NCBI RefSeq assembly: GCF_004016445.2
Contig: NZ_SADT02000008.1
Span: 124,001 to 188,000 of the forward strand
Direction of reading: 5' to 3'
Length of the DNA: 64,000 nucleotides
From: Mesorhizobium sp. M2E.F.Ca.ET.219.01.1.1
GTDB lineage: Bacteria; Pseudomonadota; Alphaproteobacteria; Rhizobiales; Rhizobiaceae
Below, piece after piece: positions 36,173 through 44,455 of this stretch (the stretch's first letter is position 1; every line of letters starts with the position of its first letter). Under the pieces are notes generated by a model, which did not search any database, was not told where the DNA came from, and saw only the letters and a program-made list of their open reading frames with translations. The translations under genes and the position numbers were made by a program.

Positions 36173-36451
36173 ATGGCCCGGGCAGCCCTTGATGATACTG
36201 ATCGGATGAACATCCGGGTAAGGCCGGAGGTGAAGGCGCGCCTCTTGCGCGCCGCAGCGCTTCGCCATACCGATCTCACCAGCTTCGTCACCCAATCCGC
36301 GCTGCGCGAAGCCGAAACCGTAATCGCCGAAGCTGACACCATAAAGGTATCCGAGCGGGATTTTGGCCGCATCCTTGAGCTTCTGGACAATCCTCCGAAG
36401 CCGAACGCGAAGTTGCGTGCGGCGGCGGCCGCGCTTCCGAAGACCCTGTGA
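36173..36451 (+). CDS. tacA: DUF1778 antitoxin (TacA-like, ribbon-helix-helix)
   Basis: Antitoxin of 92 residues. The ribbon-helix-helix part is MNIRVRPEVKARLLRAAALR and HTDLTSFVTQSALREAETVI. The C-terminal toxin-neutralising arm contains VSERDFGRILELLDNPPKPN, the classic DUF1778 ending. The ATG at 36173 gives MARAALDDTDR; the open frame extends to 36134 without a better start. It overlaps the toxin by four bases, and the complex is expected to repress their shared promoter in the 98-base gap to the divergent recombinase. Confidence 0.9.
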   Translation: MARAALDDTDRMNIRVRPEVKARLLRAAALRHTDLTSFVTQSALREAETVIAEADTIKVSERDFGRILELLDNPPKPNAKLRAAAAALPKTL

Positions 36452-36975
36452 GCCTTCCGCCCTGGCATGAGGAGGCGATCGCCCGGTCGCACGACCGGAA
36501 AGCCTTTGACTGTGGCGATGTCGAGATGAATGCCTTCCTGCAGCGGTTCGCACGGCAAGGGCATGAGCAGAACGCTGTGAAGTCGTTCTGTGCGGTTCCC
36601 GACGATGCACCGGAAAAAATCCTTGGCTTCTACAGTCTGGCTCCGGCCTCGGTCGAACACCACGCGGTTCCTCCCCCGATGACGAAGGGTCTGGCGCGAC
36701 ACGATGTGCCGGGCTTTCTGCTGGCGCGGCTTGCTGTCGACAAATCGGTGGCGGGCAGGGGGCTTGGTGGTCAGCTTCTGCTCGCCGCCGCGCTGCGCTG
36801 CATCCGCGTTACTGAGGAAGTCGGCGGTGTGCTGATGATCATCGACGCCAAAAGCAGTCGAGCCGCGAGCTGGTACGCGAGCTATGGCGCCGAGCCGCTG
36901 AATGACCGTCCAATGACGCTTGTCGTTCCGCTCAAGACTTTTGCCGAAACCTTGAAGGCCAGCGGGCACCTCTGA
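36448..36975 (+). CDS. tacT: GNAT-family toxin (TacT-like aminoacyl-tRNA acetyltransferase)
   Basis: Acetyltransferase of 175 residues starting at GTG 36448 within the antitoxin's end. TacT-type features are FDCGDVEMNAFLQRFARQ near the N-terminus, GFYSLAPASVEHHAV and the acetyl-CoA-binding LARLAVDKSVAGRGLGGQLL (R/Q-x-x-G-x-G/A). The C-terminal SSRAASWYASYGAEPL contains the conserved Tyr. TacT enzymes acetylate charged tRNA and stop translation. Together with the DUF1778 gene this is a plasmid-stabilising type II module beside repABC. Confidence 0.9.
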   Translation: MSLPPWHEEAIARSHDRKAFDCGDVEMNAFLQRFARQGHEQNAVKSFCAVPDDAPEKILGFYSLAPASVEHHAVPPPMTKGLARHDVPGFLLARLAVDKSVAGRGLGGQLLLAAALRCIRVTEEVGGVLMIIDAKSSRAASWYASYGAEPLNDRPMTLVVPLKTFAETLKASGHL

Positions 36976-37111
36976 GGGCGCGCCGTTGGCCGACAGCCGC
37001 GCGGCCGAAACATCGTCATCCGCCCCCGTGCTGTGGGACGGTCCGGAGGCGCGCGCGGCGCTATTTTCGGGCTTCAGCTCGCTGAAAACGGCCATTTCCT
37101 CTATAAAGACG

Positions 37112-37146
37112 AAAACGAATGATAAGGCAATATTATCATTCGTTTT
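37112..37146. repeat. Perfect 14-bp inverted repeat upstream of DUF1403-scpB
   Basis: AAAACGAATGATAA (37112-37125) and TTATCATTCGTTTT (37133-37146) are perfectly complementary around a 7-base spacer. The A+T-rich dyad contrasts with the very GC-rich gene that starts 75 bases later. It may be an operator, a transcription terminator for tacT, or a recombinase target; the ATAA-spacer-TTAT centre is dif-like. Confidence 0.8.
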
Positions 37147-37220
37147 GTGTTGCCGACAAGCTGTGCGTTTATGGCCGAAATTGATGGTGTAAAGCGCACA
37201 GGCATTTTACCCTCGCAACC

Positions 37221-38177
37221 ATGATTCGCCTCGATCCCGCGACCGCCAGTTCCGCGGCGCCGCCGACTGTCCCCTCCTGGGTGCTGGCCGGCGGCGGTGG
37301 GCCGAGCGACGCCGACGCCGCCTTCCAGGCCGGCGCCGCCTTGGGCGCGCTTGACACGCTTGCCCGGGCGCAGCCCGCCTGGGCCGGCGCCTGGCGCCAG
37401 CGCCTGGCGCTCAAATGCGCCGCCGCCAGCATGCGGCTCGCCGGCCGCGCCGAGGATGCAGCCGCCTTGCGCGACGCCTGGCAGCTTTGCCCCGCCGGCG
37501 CCGACCCCGGTCCCGCCGGCGCCATCCTTGGCGCCTGGCGGCAGCTGGCGCTGCAGCCGCCGGCGGTCAGCGCCGATCGGCTGGCAAAAGTGGCCGAGCT
37601 GCTCGGCCTCCATTGGGACGACGAGGCGCTCGCCGACCTCTGCATGCAGATCGAAGAAGTGACGGCCTCGCAGCGGCCGGCGCCATTCGCCGCCGCCGCG
37701 ATCGCCGCCCACGTGGTCGCCATGCGGCCCGATGCTGAACTGTTCGCCTGGTGGTTGGCCGACCTAGTGCTGGCGCAAAGCCTGCGCTGGCCGCGGCCGC
37801 TGCCGCTGCTGATGGCGCAGGCCTTTGGCCCGGCCTTCCGCTTCGAGGCCGACGGCGGCAAGTGCATCCGAACTGGGCAAAAAGGTTTCGAGCGCGCGGT
37901 CTGCCTGGCGCTGGTTCAAGCGGCGACCGAGGCCTGCCGGCTGGCGGCCGAGCTGTCGCGCCGCGCCGAAAAGCTCTTGGCAGTGGCGCCAAAACTGCGC
38001 GCCAAGGGAGCCGGCGACGTGATTTTTTTGCTCCTGAATGAAGATGCCGTCCCGGGCTCGCTGACGACCAAGAACCTGTCACGTTTTGCGGCGCGACGCC
38101 TGTTCGAGCGCCTCCAGCAACTGGAGGGCGTGCGCGAGCTGTCGGGCCGCACCACCTTCCGGCTGTTTGGGCTCTAG
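37221..38177 (+). CDS. DUF1403 family protein
   Basis: Protein of 318 residues, very Ala-rich and GC-rich, with no signal peptide or membrane segment. It matches what I know of DUF1403: AFQAGAALGALDTLARAQPAWAG near the N-terminus, the LGLHWDDEALADLC segment, LRWPRPLPLLMAQAFGPAFR and the ending KNLSRFAARRLFERLQQLEG. The family has no assigned function. It is followed after two bases by an ScpB homologue, a pairing seen on other rhizobial replicons, so a role with the condensin-like complex or in replicon maintenance is inferred. Codon GC at third positions looks higher than in neighbouring genes, which hints at a different origin. Confidence 0.82.
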   Translation: MIRLDPATASSAAPPTVPSWVLAGGGGPSDADAAFQAGAALGALDTLARAQPAWAGAWRQRLALKCAAASMRLAGRAEDAAALRDAWQLCPAGADPGPAGAILGAWRQLALQPPAVSADRLAKVAELLGLHWDDEALADLCMQIEEVTASQRPAPFAAAAIAAHVVAMRPDAELFAWWLADLVLAQSLRWPRPLPLLMAQAFGPAFRFEADGGKCIRTGQKGFERAVCLALVQAATEACRLAAELSRRAEKLLAVAPKLRAKGAGDVIFLLLNEDAVPGSLTTKNLSRFAARRLFERLQQLEGVRELSGRTTFRLFGL

Positions 38178-38179
38178 CG

Positions 38180-38863
38180 ATGAACCAAGCGTCCGCCCGC
38201 CGCAAGCCGAACGATCAGCCGGCGCTGCTGGACACCGAGCTCGAGCACCTGCCGCCGGAACTGCGCTGGCGCGAGTGGATGGGCCGCGTTGAAGCCGTGA
38301 TCTTTGCCGCCAGCGAACCCGTGCCGCGCGAGGTGCTGACGCGCGTAGTCGGCAAGAACTGCAATCTGGATCTGGTCATCGACGACATCCGCGCGGAGCT
38401 CGCTGGCCGCCCTTATGAGCTGGTGTCGGTCGGCGGCGGCTGGCAGCACCGCACCAAAAAGGTTTTTGGCGATGTCATCCATGCTGCCTTCGGCACGGCC
38501 CCGGGGCAGGGGTCGAAAGAGCTGACGCAGTCGGAGGCGCTTGTCCTGATGTGCATCGCCTATTTCCAGCCGATCACCCGCGGCGAGCTGTCTTCCTTCT
38601 TCGGCAAGGAGATTTCGCGCGATCTGATCGGCGTGCTGCGCGGGCAGGATCTGATCGCCTCGGGGCCGCGCAGCCCACAGCCGGGCGCGCCCTACACCTA
38701 TGTGACGACCAAAAACTTCCTGTCGCAGTTCGGGCTCGACACGCTGCGCCAGCTGCCGGATTTCGAGGCGCTCGAGGACGCCGGGCTGTTGTCGAAGAAG
38801 AAGCTGCTGGCCGGCGACATCATGCCCGAGTTTTCAGATCGGGATGAGGATCGGGCTGGGTAA
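38180..38863 (+). CDS. ScpB family protein (SMC-Scp complex subunit homologue)
   Basis: Protein of 227 residues with the two winged-helix domains of ScpB: MGRVEAVIFAASEPVPREVL, then LDLVIDDIRAELAGRPYELV, and TQSEALVLMCIAYFQPITRG with FFGKEISRDLIGVLRGQDLI. Chromosomal scpB sits beside scpA; here the partner is DUF1403 and no scpA or smc is in the window. It is therefore an extra copy that might recruit the host SMC to the plasmid, or has been adapted to another kleisin. The C-terminal tail is acidic. Confidence 0.87.
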   Translation: MNQASARRKPNDQPALLDTELEHLPPELRWREWMGRVEAVIFAASEPVPREVLTRVVGKNCNLDLVIDDIRAELAGRPYELVSVGGGWQHRTKKVFGDVIHAAFGTAPGQGSKELTQSEALVLMCIAYFQPITRGELSSFFGKEISRDLIGVLRGQDLIASGPRSPQPGAPYTYVTTKNFLSQFGLDTLRQLPDFEALEDAGLLSKKKLLAGDIMPEFSDRDEDRAG

Positions 38864-39128
38864 GGATGGCGCGCGAAGCGCCTTTGCGGTGGGTATCTCG
38901 ACGGTCCACCGGAGATCACCTCGAGCGTCCAGCGCGACGGAGGGCTAAAAGTTCACTGTCCACGACCGCTGCCGTGCACGTTGTCGCGGGGAGCAGCATT
39001 GCTTCCTATGCTTTCCCGCGCGCATCCTGCTAAATTCGACTCGTTGGGGAGCAATGCGATCCGAGCGATCGCACTCCTGGAGCAACGTCACCTCTCGGTG
39101 AGCTGACGAGGGCGGGCCGAGCGACTGT

Positions 39129-42100
39129 TCAACCAGCCCCGTCGAGATGATCGAGATCGTCGAAGCCGGCGACGATATCGGCATTGCGGATGCGCTCCAG
39201 CGTGTCCTCAAAGCTCTCGTTGGGACTGCCCGGCTGAATGTGCTGGCGAATAGCATCGTAACGTTTGCGGGCAGCAACGCGCGACACCGAACGTGTCAAA
39301 TGGAGGCGTACTGCCAAACTGTCGGGACTATCACAGCCTTCGCGTACGACCCCGCTTAATGTAGCCAAGACGGTGGAGACGGGTGTCTCGTCTCCGGCGG
39401 CGCGTAACCGCGCTGCGAGCAGGCGTCCAGGAAGGCCCGCTAAAAACGCAAGATCGGGTACGAGCCGTGACGCAAACTGGCGGGCATTCTTGCACTGCTT
39501 GAGATTTGTGCTGCGTCCGAGAAATGCCTTTTCGAGCTCGCATAGTGGCGCCCCTGACATCCAAATCGGCCAAAGTTTACGCAGCAAGAACAAAGCATAT
39601 TTTCCGCGCGCCTCGTCATCGGCTAGTTTTTTATAGGGCGTGCCGAACATCTCTTCTAGGCTCTCAGGTCGCACGAGACTGAGCAACTGGCTCGGATGCG
39701 CGTCGAGCCAATCGAGCAGCGCCACCACTGCCTCGAGAGCCGTTCCGGAAAAGGCGCCGGCATCGAGCCGTTCGACGATCTGCTGAAGCAACTCGATAGA
39801 GAGTCCGGTTGCGCCAGATACCTGTTTGATCCAGCGGTCAGATTCAGGCAGCTCGAGAGTGGCTCGTGCGGCTAGAGCCGAGGCAACCCTTGTGCTCAGC
39901 CATTCGGCATCAGCGGCAACTAGGGCGCGGTAGGCGCCGAAGCTCCTGTTGAGCAACACCACAGCGGGATCGCCTTCGGCCCCGGCGATTGCCAGCGGCA
40001 GCTTGCTCAAGAGATAGGCTGAGGCGCCGGTCTGAGTGATGCCGTCGTGAATGCGGTCGAGCACCACCTTCAGCGGATCATCAATGACGAGACATTGGTC
40101 GGCCTGCTCGAAGATTGCCTGCAGCTCCATCCAATGCCCATTAATCTGGTTATTCTGATCGTCGAAGTCGATGACCTTGCTGGGCACAAGCAAGACGAAA
40201 CCCTGCGCACCTTCGCCGGCGCGTCCTGCACGTCCTGCGGCGTTCAATAGCTCATGTGCCTCAAGCTTCTGCATCTTGTCGGCCTGTGGATCGAACCGGC
40301 TGTCCCCCGAGATAATGACAACTTCGCTCGGCAGGTTCATGCCCTGAGCAAGCGTCGAGGTCGCGAAAAGCACCTTGATCCCGTCCGGACGGCGAAAGAG
40401 GCTTTCGTGCAGTTCGCGTTCCTCGCGCAGTAGCAGCGCATGATGGCTGGCGGTCCCAGTCCTAAGCGTGCCATCAGCGGCAAGCTTCATGTAGCAGTAA
40501 CCAGCTCCGCCCATCTCCTCTTCGGCAAGGGTGCGCCATTTTTGCTCTTCCTCTGTAAGCGTGATCTGGCTAGCGGCGACGCGGGCCGGGTAATCCTTGA
40601 CACAGCTCTCACAAAAGACAGTGGTCTGGACAAACACCAATGTCTTCATGCCCGCAATCGCTGCAGCGGCGGCAATTGCGCCACTTGTCTGGTTGCCGTT
40701 GGGGGTGAGGTACCAGTTACCGCGCTTAGACCGGCCGGCCGACAGTAAGCGGCCGTCGCCGAGGAGCTGCAGCAGAGCATAGTCGCTGCGGTCGGTGGTC
40801 GACCAGGTCTGCAGGAGGCTGAACAAACCGAAGGGCTGCGCCAGCAACGCATCATTTACAGAGACAGGCGGCTTGTCGTGATCGGGATAGTCGATGCGGG
40901 CCTGAGCCAGGATAGCTTTGAGCGTTTTAATCTGCTCGGCGGGATAAACGACGCAACCCCGCACCTGCCGCGTTGGCTTCCAGCTCAGGTCCAGTGTCAG
41001 GCATTGGCGGCCGGTTATGTACTGAATCCAGCCGGCAATCTCCTGCGTGTTCTTCATCATAGCAGAAAGCAGCAGCAAATCGGCGTGAGGGGCGAGGCGC
41101 GTAAGGTTGAGCACGGCGAGCATCGCATCAAGCCCGCGCCTGCTTCGATCATCGTCGCGCGAATGAAGCAAATGGCATTCGTCGAAGACGATCAGACCGA
41201 GATCCGTGAACGCATCGGGATCGACCGACAGCAGCATCAGGCAGCGCTCGGGGGTCATGACGGTGACTTCGCCGAGCACGACGACATCACCAATGCCGAC
41301 ATCCTCGTCGACGTCGGCAAGAATACTGTAGTCCTGGAACGTGCCCTTCAGTGATCGCTGGGTCTGCCCAACGAGCGCATGTGTGGGCGCGAGGAAGATT
41401 ACGCGCTCGCCGCGCAGCAACGCGGTGGCGATCTTAAGCTCGGCGAGCGTCGACTTGCCGCCACCGGTCGGAAAGCTGATTGCCGATGAGACGCCCTGTT
41501 CTAAATAGCCTTTCGCAACCGCTTCGCGGTGGTTGCGCCAGAGATAGGGTCGCTGCCGGGCCATGCGGCGGAGCGTTTGCCACCAGCCGTTGTCATCGAC
41601 CCCGCCCGGCGTCGGAATACGACTCAGAGCAGTTCCGAGCAGGTCGCCCTCTAGCCCGAGCAGTAGGTTGGCGAGGTGCAAAGGACCGGGATAGAGGCTG
41701 AGCAGCGTCTCGCCGGCCACGCCGGCGCCATCGATCGGTTCGCTTGCTAGGGCGCGCACCTGCACAAACAGCTCGCTCGCGGGCACCACGCCGCCCACCT
41801 CGGGCGCGACGTCGACGCGCAGGCGCAGCTGCCGCGCGAGACTGGTGATGCCGCGCAGAAGCAGCAGGCGGAGCGCATCGAGAGCGCGGAAGCCGAGATC
41901 GTCGCCATTGACATCAATCTCAGGCTCGTCGGTATCGACGATCTCGCCGAGCCGACCTTGGGCAAGATTGCGGATCGCGCGCAACAGGTCTTGCTCGATC
42001 GGCCCGGCGTCCGGTGCAGGCACAATGCGCTTGGCGGCTTCGGCCGCATCGGCATGCGCTTCCGCCAGAAGAAAAAGCAATGTGGCGCAAACGTCAGAGC

Positions 42101-42440
42101 TGACCAACGCCGTGTCGACTTGGCTGGGGGTGTGGTCTCCGCGTAGCGATAGGGAGACGGCTTGGTGTGCTGAAGCCGCGACGAAGGCCGCCGAGGCACG
42201 GTTTTCGCGGTCGGGCAGCAAGGCGGCATAGGTCTCGTGGGCGGCAGCGATGCGGCGAAGCTCGGCGACGGTTGCCAGAAACGCTTCATCGTCCGCTTCG
42301 GCGGTAGCGCCGCGCAAGCGAATGCGCGCCGAGACTATGTCGGCAAATGCCTCTGTCAGCCGCTTCGGCAGATTTTCGAGATCGAGCCCCTCGAGTGGAG
42401 GCGCCGCCCGGATCAGTGCCGCGGTCGTCGGATCAAACAT
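39129..42440 (-). CDS. Ski2-like DEAD/DEAH-box helicase, HamB-like (defence candidate)
   Basis: Superfamily 2 helicase of 1103 residues. A helical N-terminal region of about 310 residues precedes motif I ISFPTGGGKSTLAEL (about 321-335), Ia FLAPTHALV, II LIVFDECHLLHSRDDD (about 417-432) and III LLLLSAMM. Further motifs are VLFATSTLAQGMNLPSEVVI (IV-V region, about 688-707) and HELLNAAGRAGRAGEG (VI, about 727-742). A C-terminal helical part of about 350 residues is Ski2/Hel308-like. It overlaps the upstream PD-(D/E)XK gene by eight bases. A nuclease gene followed by a Ski2-like helicase is the layout of the Hachiman anti-phage system (HamA-HamB). I call it Hachiman-like because the similarity rests on layout and motifs only. 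Confidence 0.75.
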   Translation of the reverse strand: MFDPTTAALIRAAPPLEGLDLENLPKRLTEAFADIVSARIRLRGATAEADDEAFLATVAELRRIAAAHETYAALLPDRENRASAAFVAASAHQAVSLSLRGDHTPSQVDTALVSSDVCATLLFLLAEAHADAAEAAKRIVPAPDAGPIEQDLLRAIRNLAQGRLGEIVDTDEPEIDVNGDDLGFRALDALRLLLLRGITSLARQLRLRVDVAPEVGGVVPASELFVQVRALASEPIDGAGVAGETLLSLYPGPLHLANLLLGLEGDLLGTALSRIPTPGGVDDNGWWQTLRRMARQRPYLWRNHREAVAKGYLEQGVSSAISFPTGGGKSTLAELKIATALLRGERVIFLAPTHALVGQTQRSLKGTFQDYSILADVDEDVGIGDVVVLGEVTVMTPERCLMLLSVDPDAFTDLGLIVFDECHLLHSRDDDRSRRGLDAMLAVLNLTRLAPHADLLLLSAMMKNTQEIAGWIQYITGRQCLTLDLSWKPTRQVRGCVVYPAEQIKTLKAILAQARIDYPDHDKPPVSVNDALLAQPFGLFSLLQTWSTTDRSDYALLQLLGDGRLLSAGRSKRGNWYLTPNGNQTSGAIAAAAAIAGMKTLVFVQTTVFCESCVKDYPARVAASQITLTEEEQKWRTLAEEEMGGAGYCYMKLAADGTLRTGTASHHALLLREERELHESLFRRPDGIKVLFATSTLAQGMNLPSEVVIISGDSRFDPQADKMQKLEAHELLNAAGRAGRAGEGAQGFVLLVPSKVIDFDDQNNQINGHWMELQAIFEQADQCLVIDDPLKVVLDRIHDGITQTGASAYLLSKLPLAIAGAEGDPAVVLLNRSFGAYRALVAADAEWLSTRVASALAARATLELPESDRWIKQVSGATGLSIELLQQIVERLDAGAFSGTALEAVVALLDWLDAHPSQLLSLVRPESLEEMFGTPYKKLADDEARGKYALFLLRKLWPIWMSGAPLCELEKAFLGRSTNLKQCKNARQFASRLVPDLAFLAGLPGRLLAARLRAAGDETPVSTVLATLSGVVREGCDSPDSLAVRLHLTRSVSRVAARKRYDAIRQHIQPGSPNESFEDTLERIRNADIVAGFDDLDHLDGAG

Positions 42441-43230
42441 TGGCGATGGCCTTAATCTTGACGATCACGCGCGCGGCGAAGCTTGCCATCCAGCTGCGCA
42501 TCGCGGGAAGGTATATGGTGTCGGCTCGGCGGCGGGCGGCAGCGCCCGGCGCGGAGTCGTCGAAGCCCTTGAACAGCTTCGCGCGGGCGTCGGCATTGTT
42601 ATGGGTGTCACCAATGGTGATGCTGACGCGATAGCGCCTGGCATCGTGCCAAAGTGTGTTGGCGATCGCTGTATCGAGGTCGAACTCGGGATCGGCGGCG
42701 GCACGCGCGTCGAGCATCGCGCTCACTTCCTGGCTGAGTTCATTCAACCGCTCGCCCTTTTCGAGCGCGACAATGCCCGGCCAGACATCATCGCGGATGG
42801 TGTCTCTGGCCTTGTCTGTTGCCTTGTCCTCGAAGACGACAACCGCCGTGACCGCAGTGCCAGCTTCGTTCAATTCTAGCTGCATCCCGTCGAAGCCTTT
42901 GTCGGCCTTACGAATATGCGGCATCCGGGTGAGCGAGGCAGAAGGCTGCTGGTGCGCGGCGATCCACGATATCGCTTGGAACAGCCAGCCGTCCCTGTGC
43001 CAGGGATCTTCGCCCTCGGCCAAGGTCAGCTGCTTGATCGCTGCATACGCCTGCTCGGCATTGGCAGCGGGACCTGGCACGCCCGCACCGCTCAGGATCT
43101 TGGCGACGTGGCGATACTGGCCGAGCACGATGCGTGCGACACGCTCGGCGAGCACGTCTTCATCGTCGATGGTCCAAGCCCAGCCGTAGCAGAGTTCTCC
43201 ATGATCTATTGGGACGAGCGTCAGGGTCAT
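42433..43230 (-). CDS. PD-(D/E)XK nuclease-like protein, HamA/DUF1837-like (defence candidate)
   Basis: Protein of 265 residues from the ATG at 43230; the open frame reaches 43257. The centre has KGFDGMQLEL (Asp near residue 114), a strand AVTAVVVFEDKATDKARD with Glu134 and Lys136 as an E-x-K pair, and a helix DGWLFQAISWIAAH before them. This is the D...ExK layout of PD-(D/E)XK nucleases. HamA of Hachiman has the same fold and a similar E-x-K position. Coupling to a Ski2-like helicase by an eight-base overlap supports a Hachiman-like pair. The 46-base gap to the upstream PAN-domain gene suggests that all four minus-strand genes may be one transcript. Confidence 0.6.
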   Translation of the reverse strand: MTLTLVPIDHGELCYGWAWTIDDEDVLAERVARIVLGQYRHVAKILSGAGVPGPAANAEQAYAAIKQLTLAEGEDPWHRDGWLFQAISWIAAHQQPSASLTRMPHIRKADKGFDGMQLELNEAGTAVTAVVVFEDKATDKARDTIRDDVWPGIVALEKGERLNELSQEVSAMLDARAAADPEFDLDTAIANTLWHDARRYRVSITIGDTHNNADARAKLFKGFDDSAPGAAARRRADTIYLPAMRSWMASFAARVIVKIKAIANV

Positions 43231-43276
43231 GGCGTGCTCGCCAGTGGCGCCGCACACTGCTTAGTCTCGCGTCGGA

Positions 43277-44455
43277 TCATTCGTTGCCGGCAGCCTTTGT
43301 TCCCGAAGCCACGCCCTTGAAGACAGAGAGCGAAGACACTTGGTCAAGCATCGAGCACATGTTGTTTGGACTATCGAAATTGAAGCCCATGCATTTCTGG
43401 TCCACGGCGCAAGCGGTCACGCAACTGGCATAATTACTGGGCTCGTTCGAATAGGAATCGCCCACGACAACCGTATTCTTGTAGAAGACGAGGCTGGAAT
43501 ATTGGACCTTGCTCGCGACCGCGGGCTTTGCCGCCATGGCAGCGTCCGGAGCTCTTACCAGGATCGAGGCATCGCCTTTTAGGAAGCACGCGGAGTGCTT
43601 CTTGTCATAGGTGATGGCCTGACATTGATCGTCACCTTCGCATCTGGTCTGGCATTGGTCGAATGAGAGGTTCATGAGCGGCATTCCTGGAAGGTCGAAG
43701 CCCATCGCGTCCCAACCATCTTGCGCGATGAGCTTCTTGGCCGCTTCGGCTCGTCCAGATGGGGGCTCGAAGTCTGCGGGGTTGAAAGCCTTGCCGTCGA
43801 GCCACGCACATTTCGATGCAAGTTCCCTGGCGGAATCGTCGTCCAATCCAACTGATGCGAGTGTCGCTGGTGGCGCGATGGGAGCTTGGGGCGTGGCTGT
43901 TGGCGTCACCCGGTTTACAAGGTCTGTGTTGACATCAACGCCGTTGACGAGCCGACGGGTGTAGCACCACGCCCGATCCCAAGTGGGATCGTTCTCTTCG
44001 GTGAAATAGTGCCCCGATGTAAGCGTCCAGTGAGCACCCCGGAAGTCGACCTCCTTCGTGAGGAACTTGTTGAAATCCTCAGTCACCTTATCAGGCTTGT
44101 TGGGCAGCGGTGCCGATGGAGGATCGGCCGGCTTTGCTTCCTTAGGTGGATTGGTTCGCTCCGACTTGGGTTGTGTGGTCGTGTCGGACGGATCGAGTCT
44201 GTCGGTGCGCTTCTCGATCGCCTTATTAGGCGCGACAGGCGGTCTGATCTCACGCCCGAAGAACAATGCTGCTCCGTAACCAATGCCGACAGCAGCAACC
44301 GCCACGGCTGCGCCCGTCATCATCCTGCGGAAGGCATTAGCACGGGCCATCCTGTCGTAGGCTGCAGCTTCAGCCTCCAAAGTGGGAATGGCCGCTTGCT
44401 TGACGACCAGGTCGACCGCCTTTTCGAGGAGTGCAGTATTATGCCGGACCAGCAC
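43277..44455 (-). CDS. Single-pass membrane protein with PAN/apple domains
   Basis: Protein of 392 residues. A cytoplasmic N-terminus of about 45 residues is followed by one transmembrane helix (about 46-67, TGAAVAVAAVGIGYGAALFF). A long Pro/Lys/Asp-rich linker comes next (about 70-125), then a periplasmic part with two PAN/apple-type Cys modules: FDQCQTRCEGDDQCQAITYD with CFLKGDASI, and NYASCVTACAVDQKCMGFNF with CSMLDQ. PAN domains bind protein or carbohydrate ligands. The start overlaps the coiled-coil gene by 17 bases, so the two proteins are probably partners. Function not known; a sensor on the outside of the inner membrane is plausible. Confidence 0.75.
   Translation of the reverse strand: MLVRHNTALLEKAVDLVVKQAAIPTLEAEAAAYDRMARANAFRRMMTGAAVAVAAVGIGYGAALFFGREIRPPVAPNKAIEKRTDRLDPSDTTTQPKSERTNPPKEAKPADPPSAPLPNKPDKVTEDFNKFLTKEVDFRGAHWTLTSGHYFTEENDPTWDRAWCYTRRLVNGVDVNTDLVNRVTPTATPQAPIAPPATLASVGLDDDSARELASKCAWLDGKAFNPADFEPPSGRAEAAKKLIAQDGWDAMGFDLPGMPLMNLSFDQCQTRCEGDDQCQAITYDKKHSACFLKGDASILVRAPDAAMAAKPAVASKVQYSSLVFYKNTVVVGDSYSNEPSNYASCVTACAVDQKCMGFNFDSPNNMCSMLDQVSSLSVFKGVASGTKAAGNE

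Noticed and set aside
39129..43230. Restriction-modification system reading of the helicase and nuclease pair
   Set aside because: No methyltransferase or specificity gene is adjacent, and the helicase is Ski2-like rather than HsdR-like.
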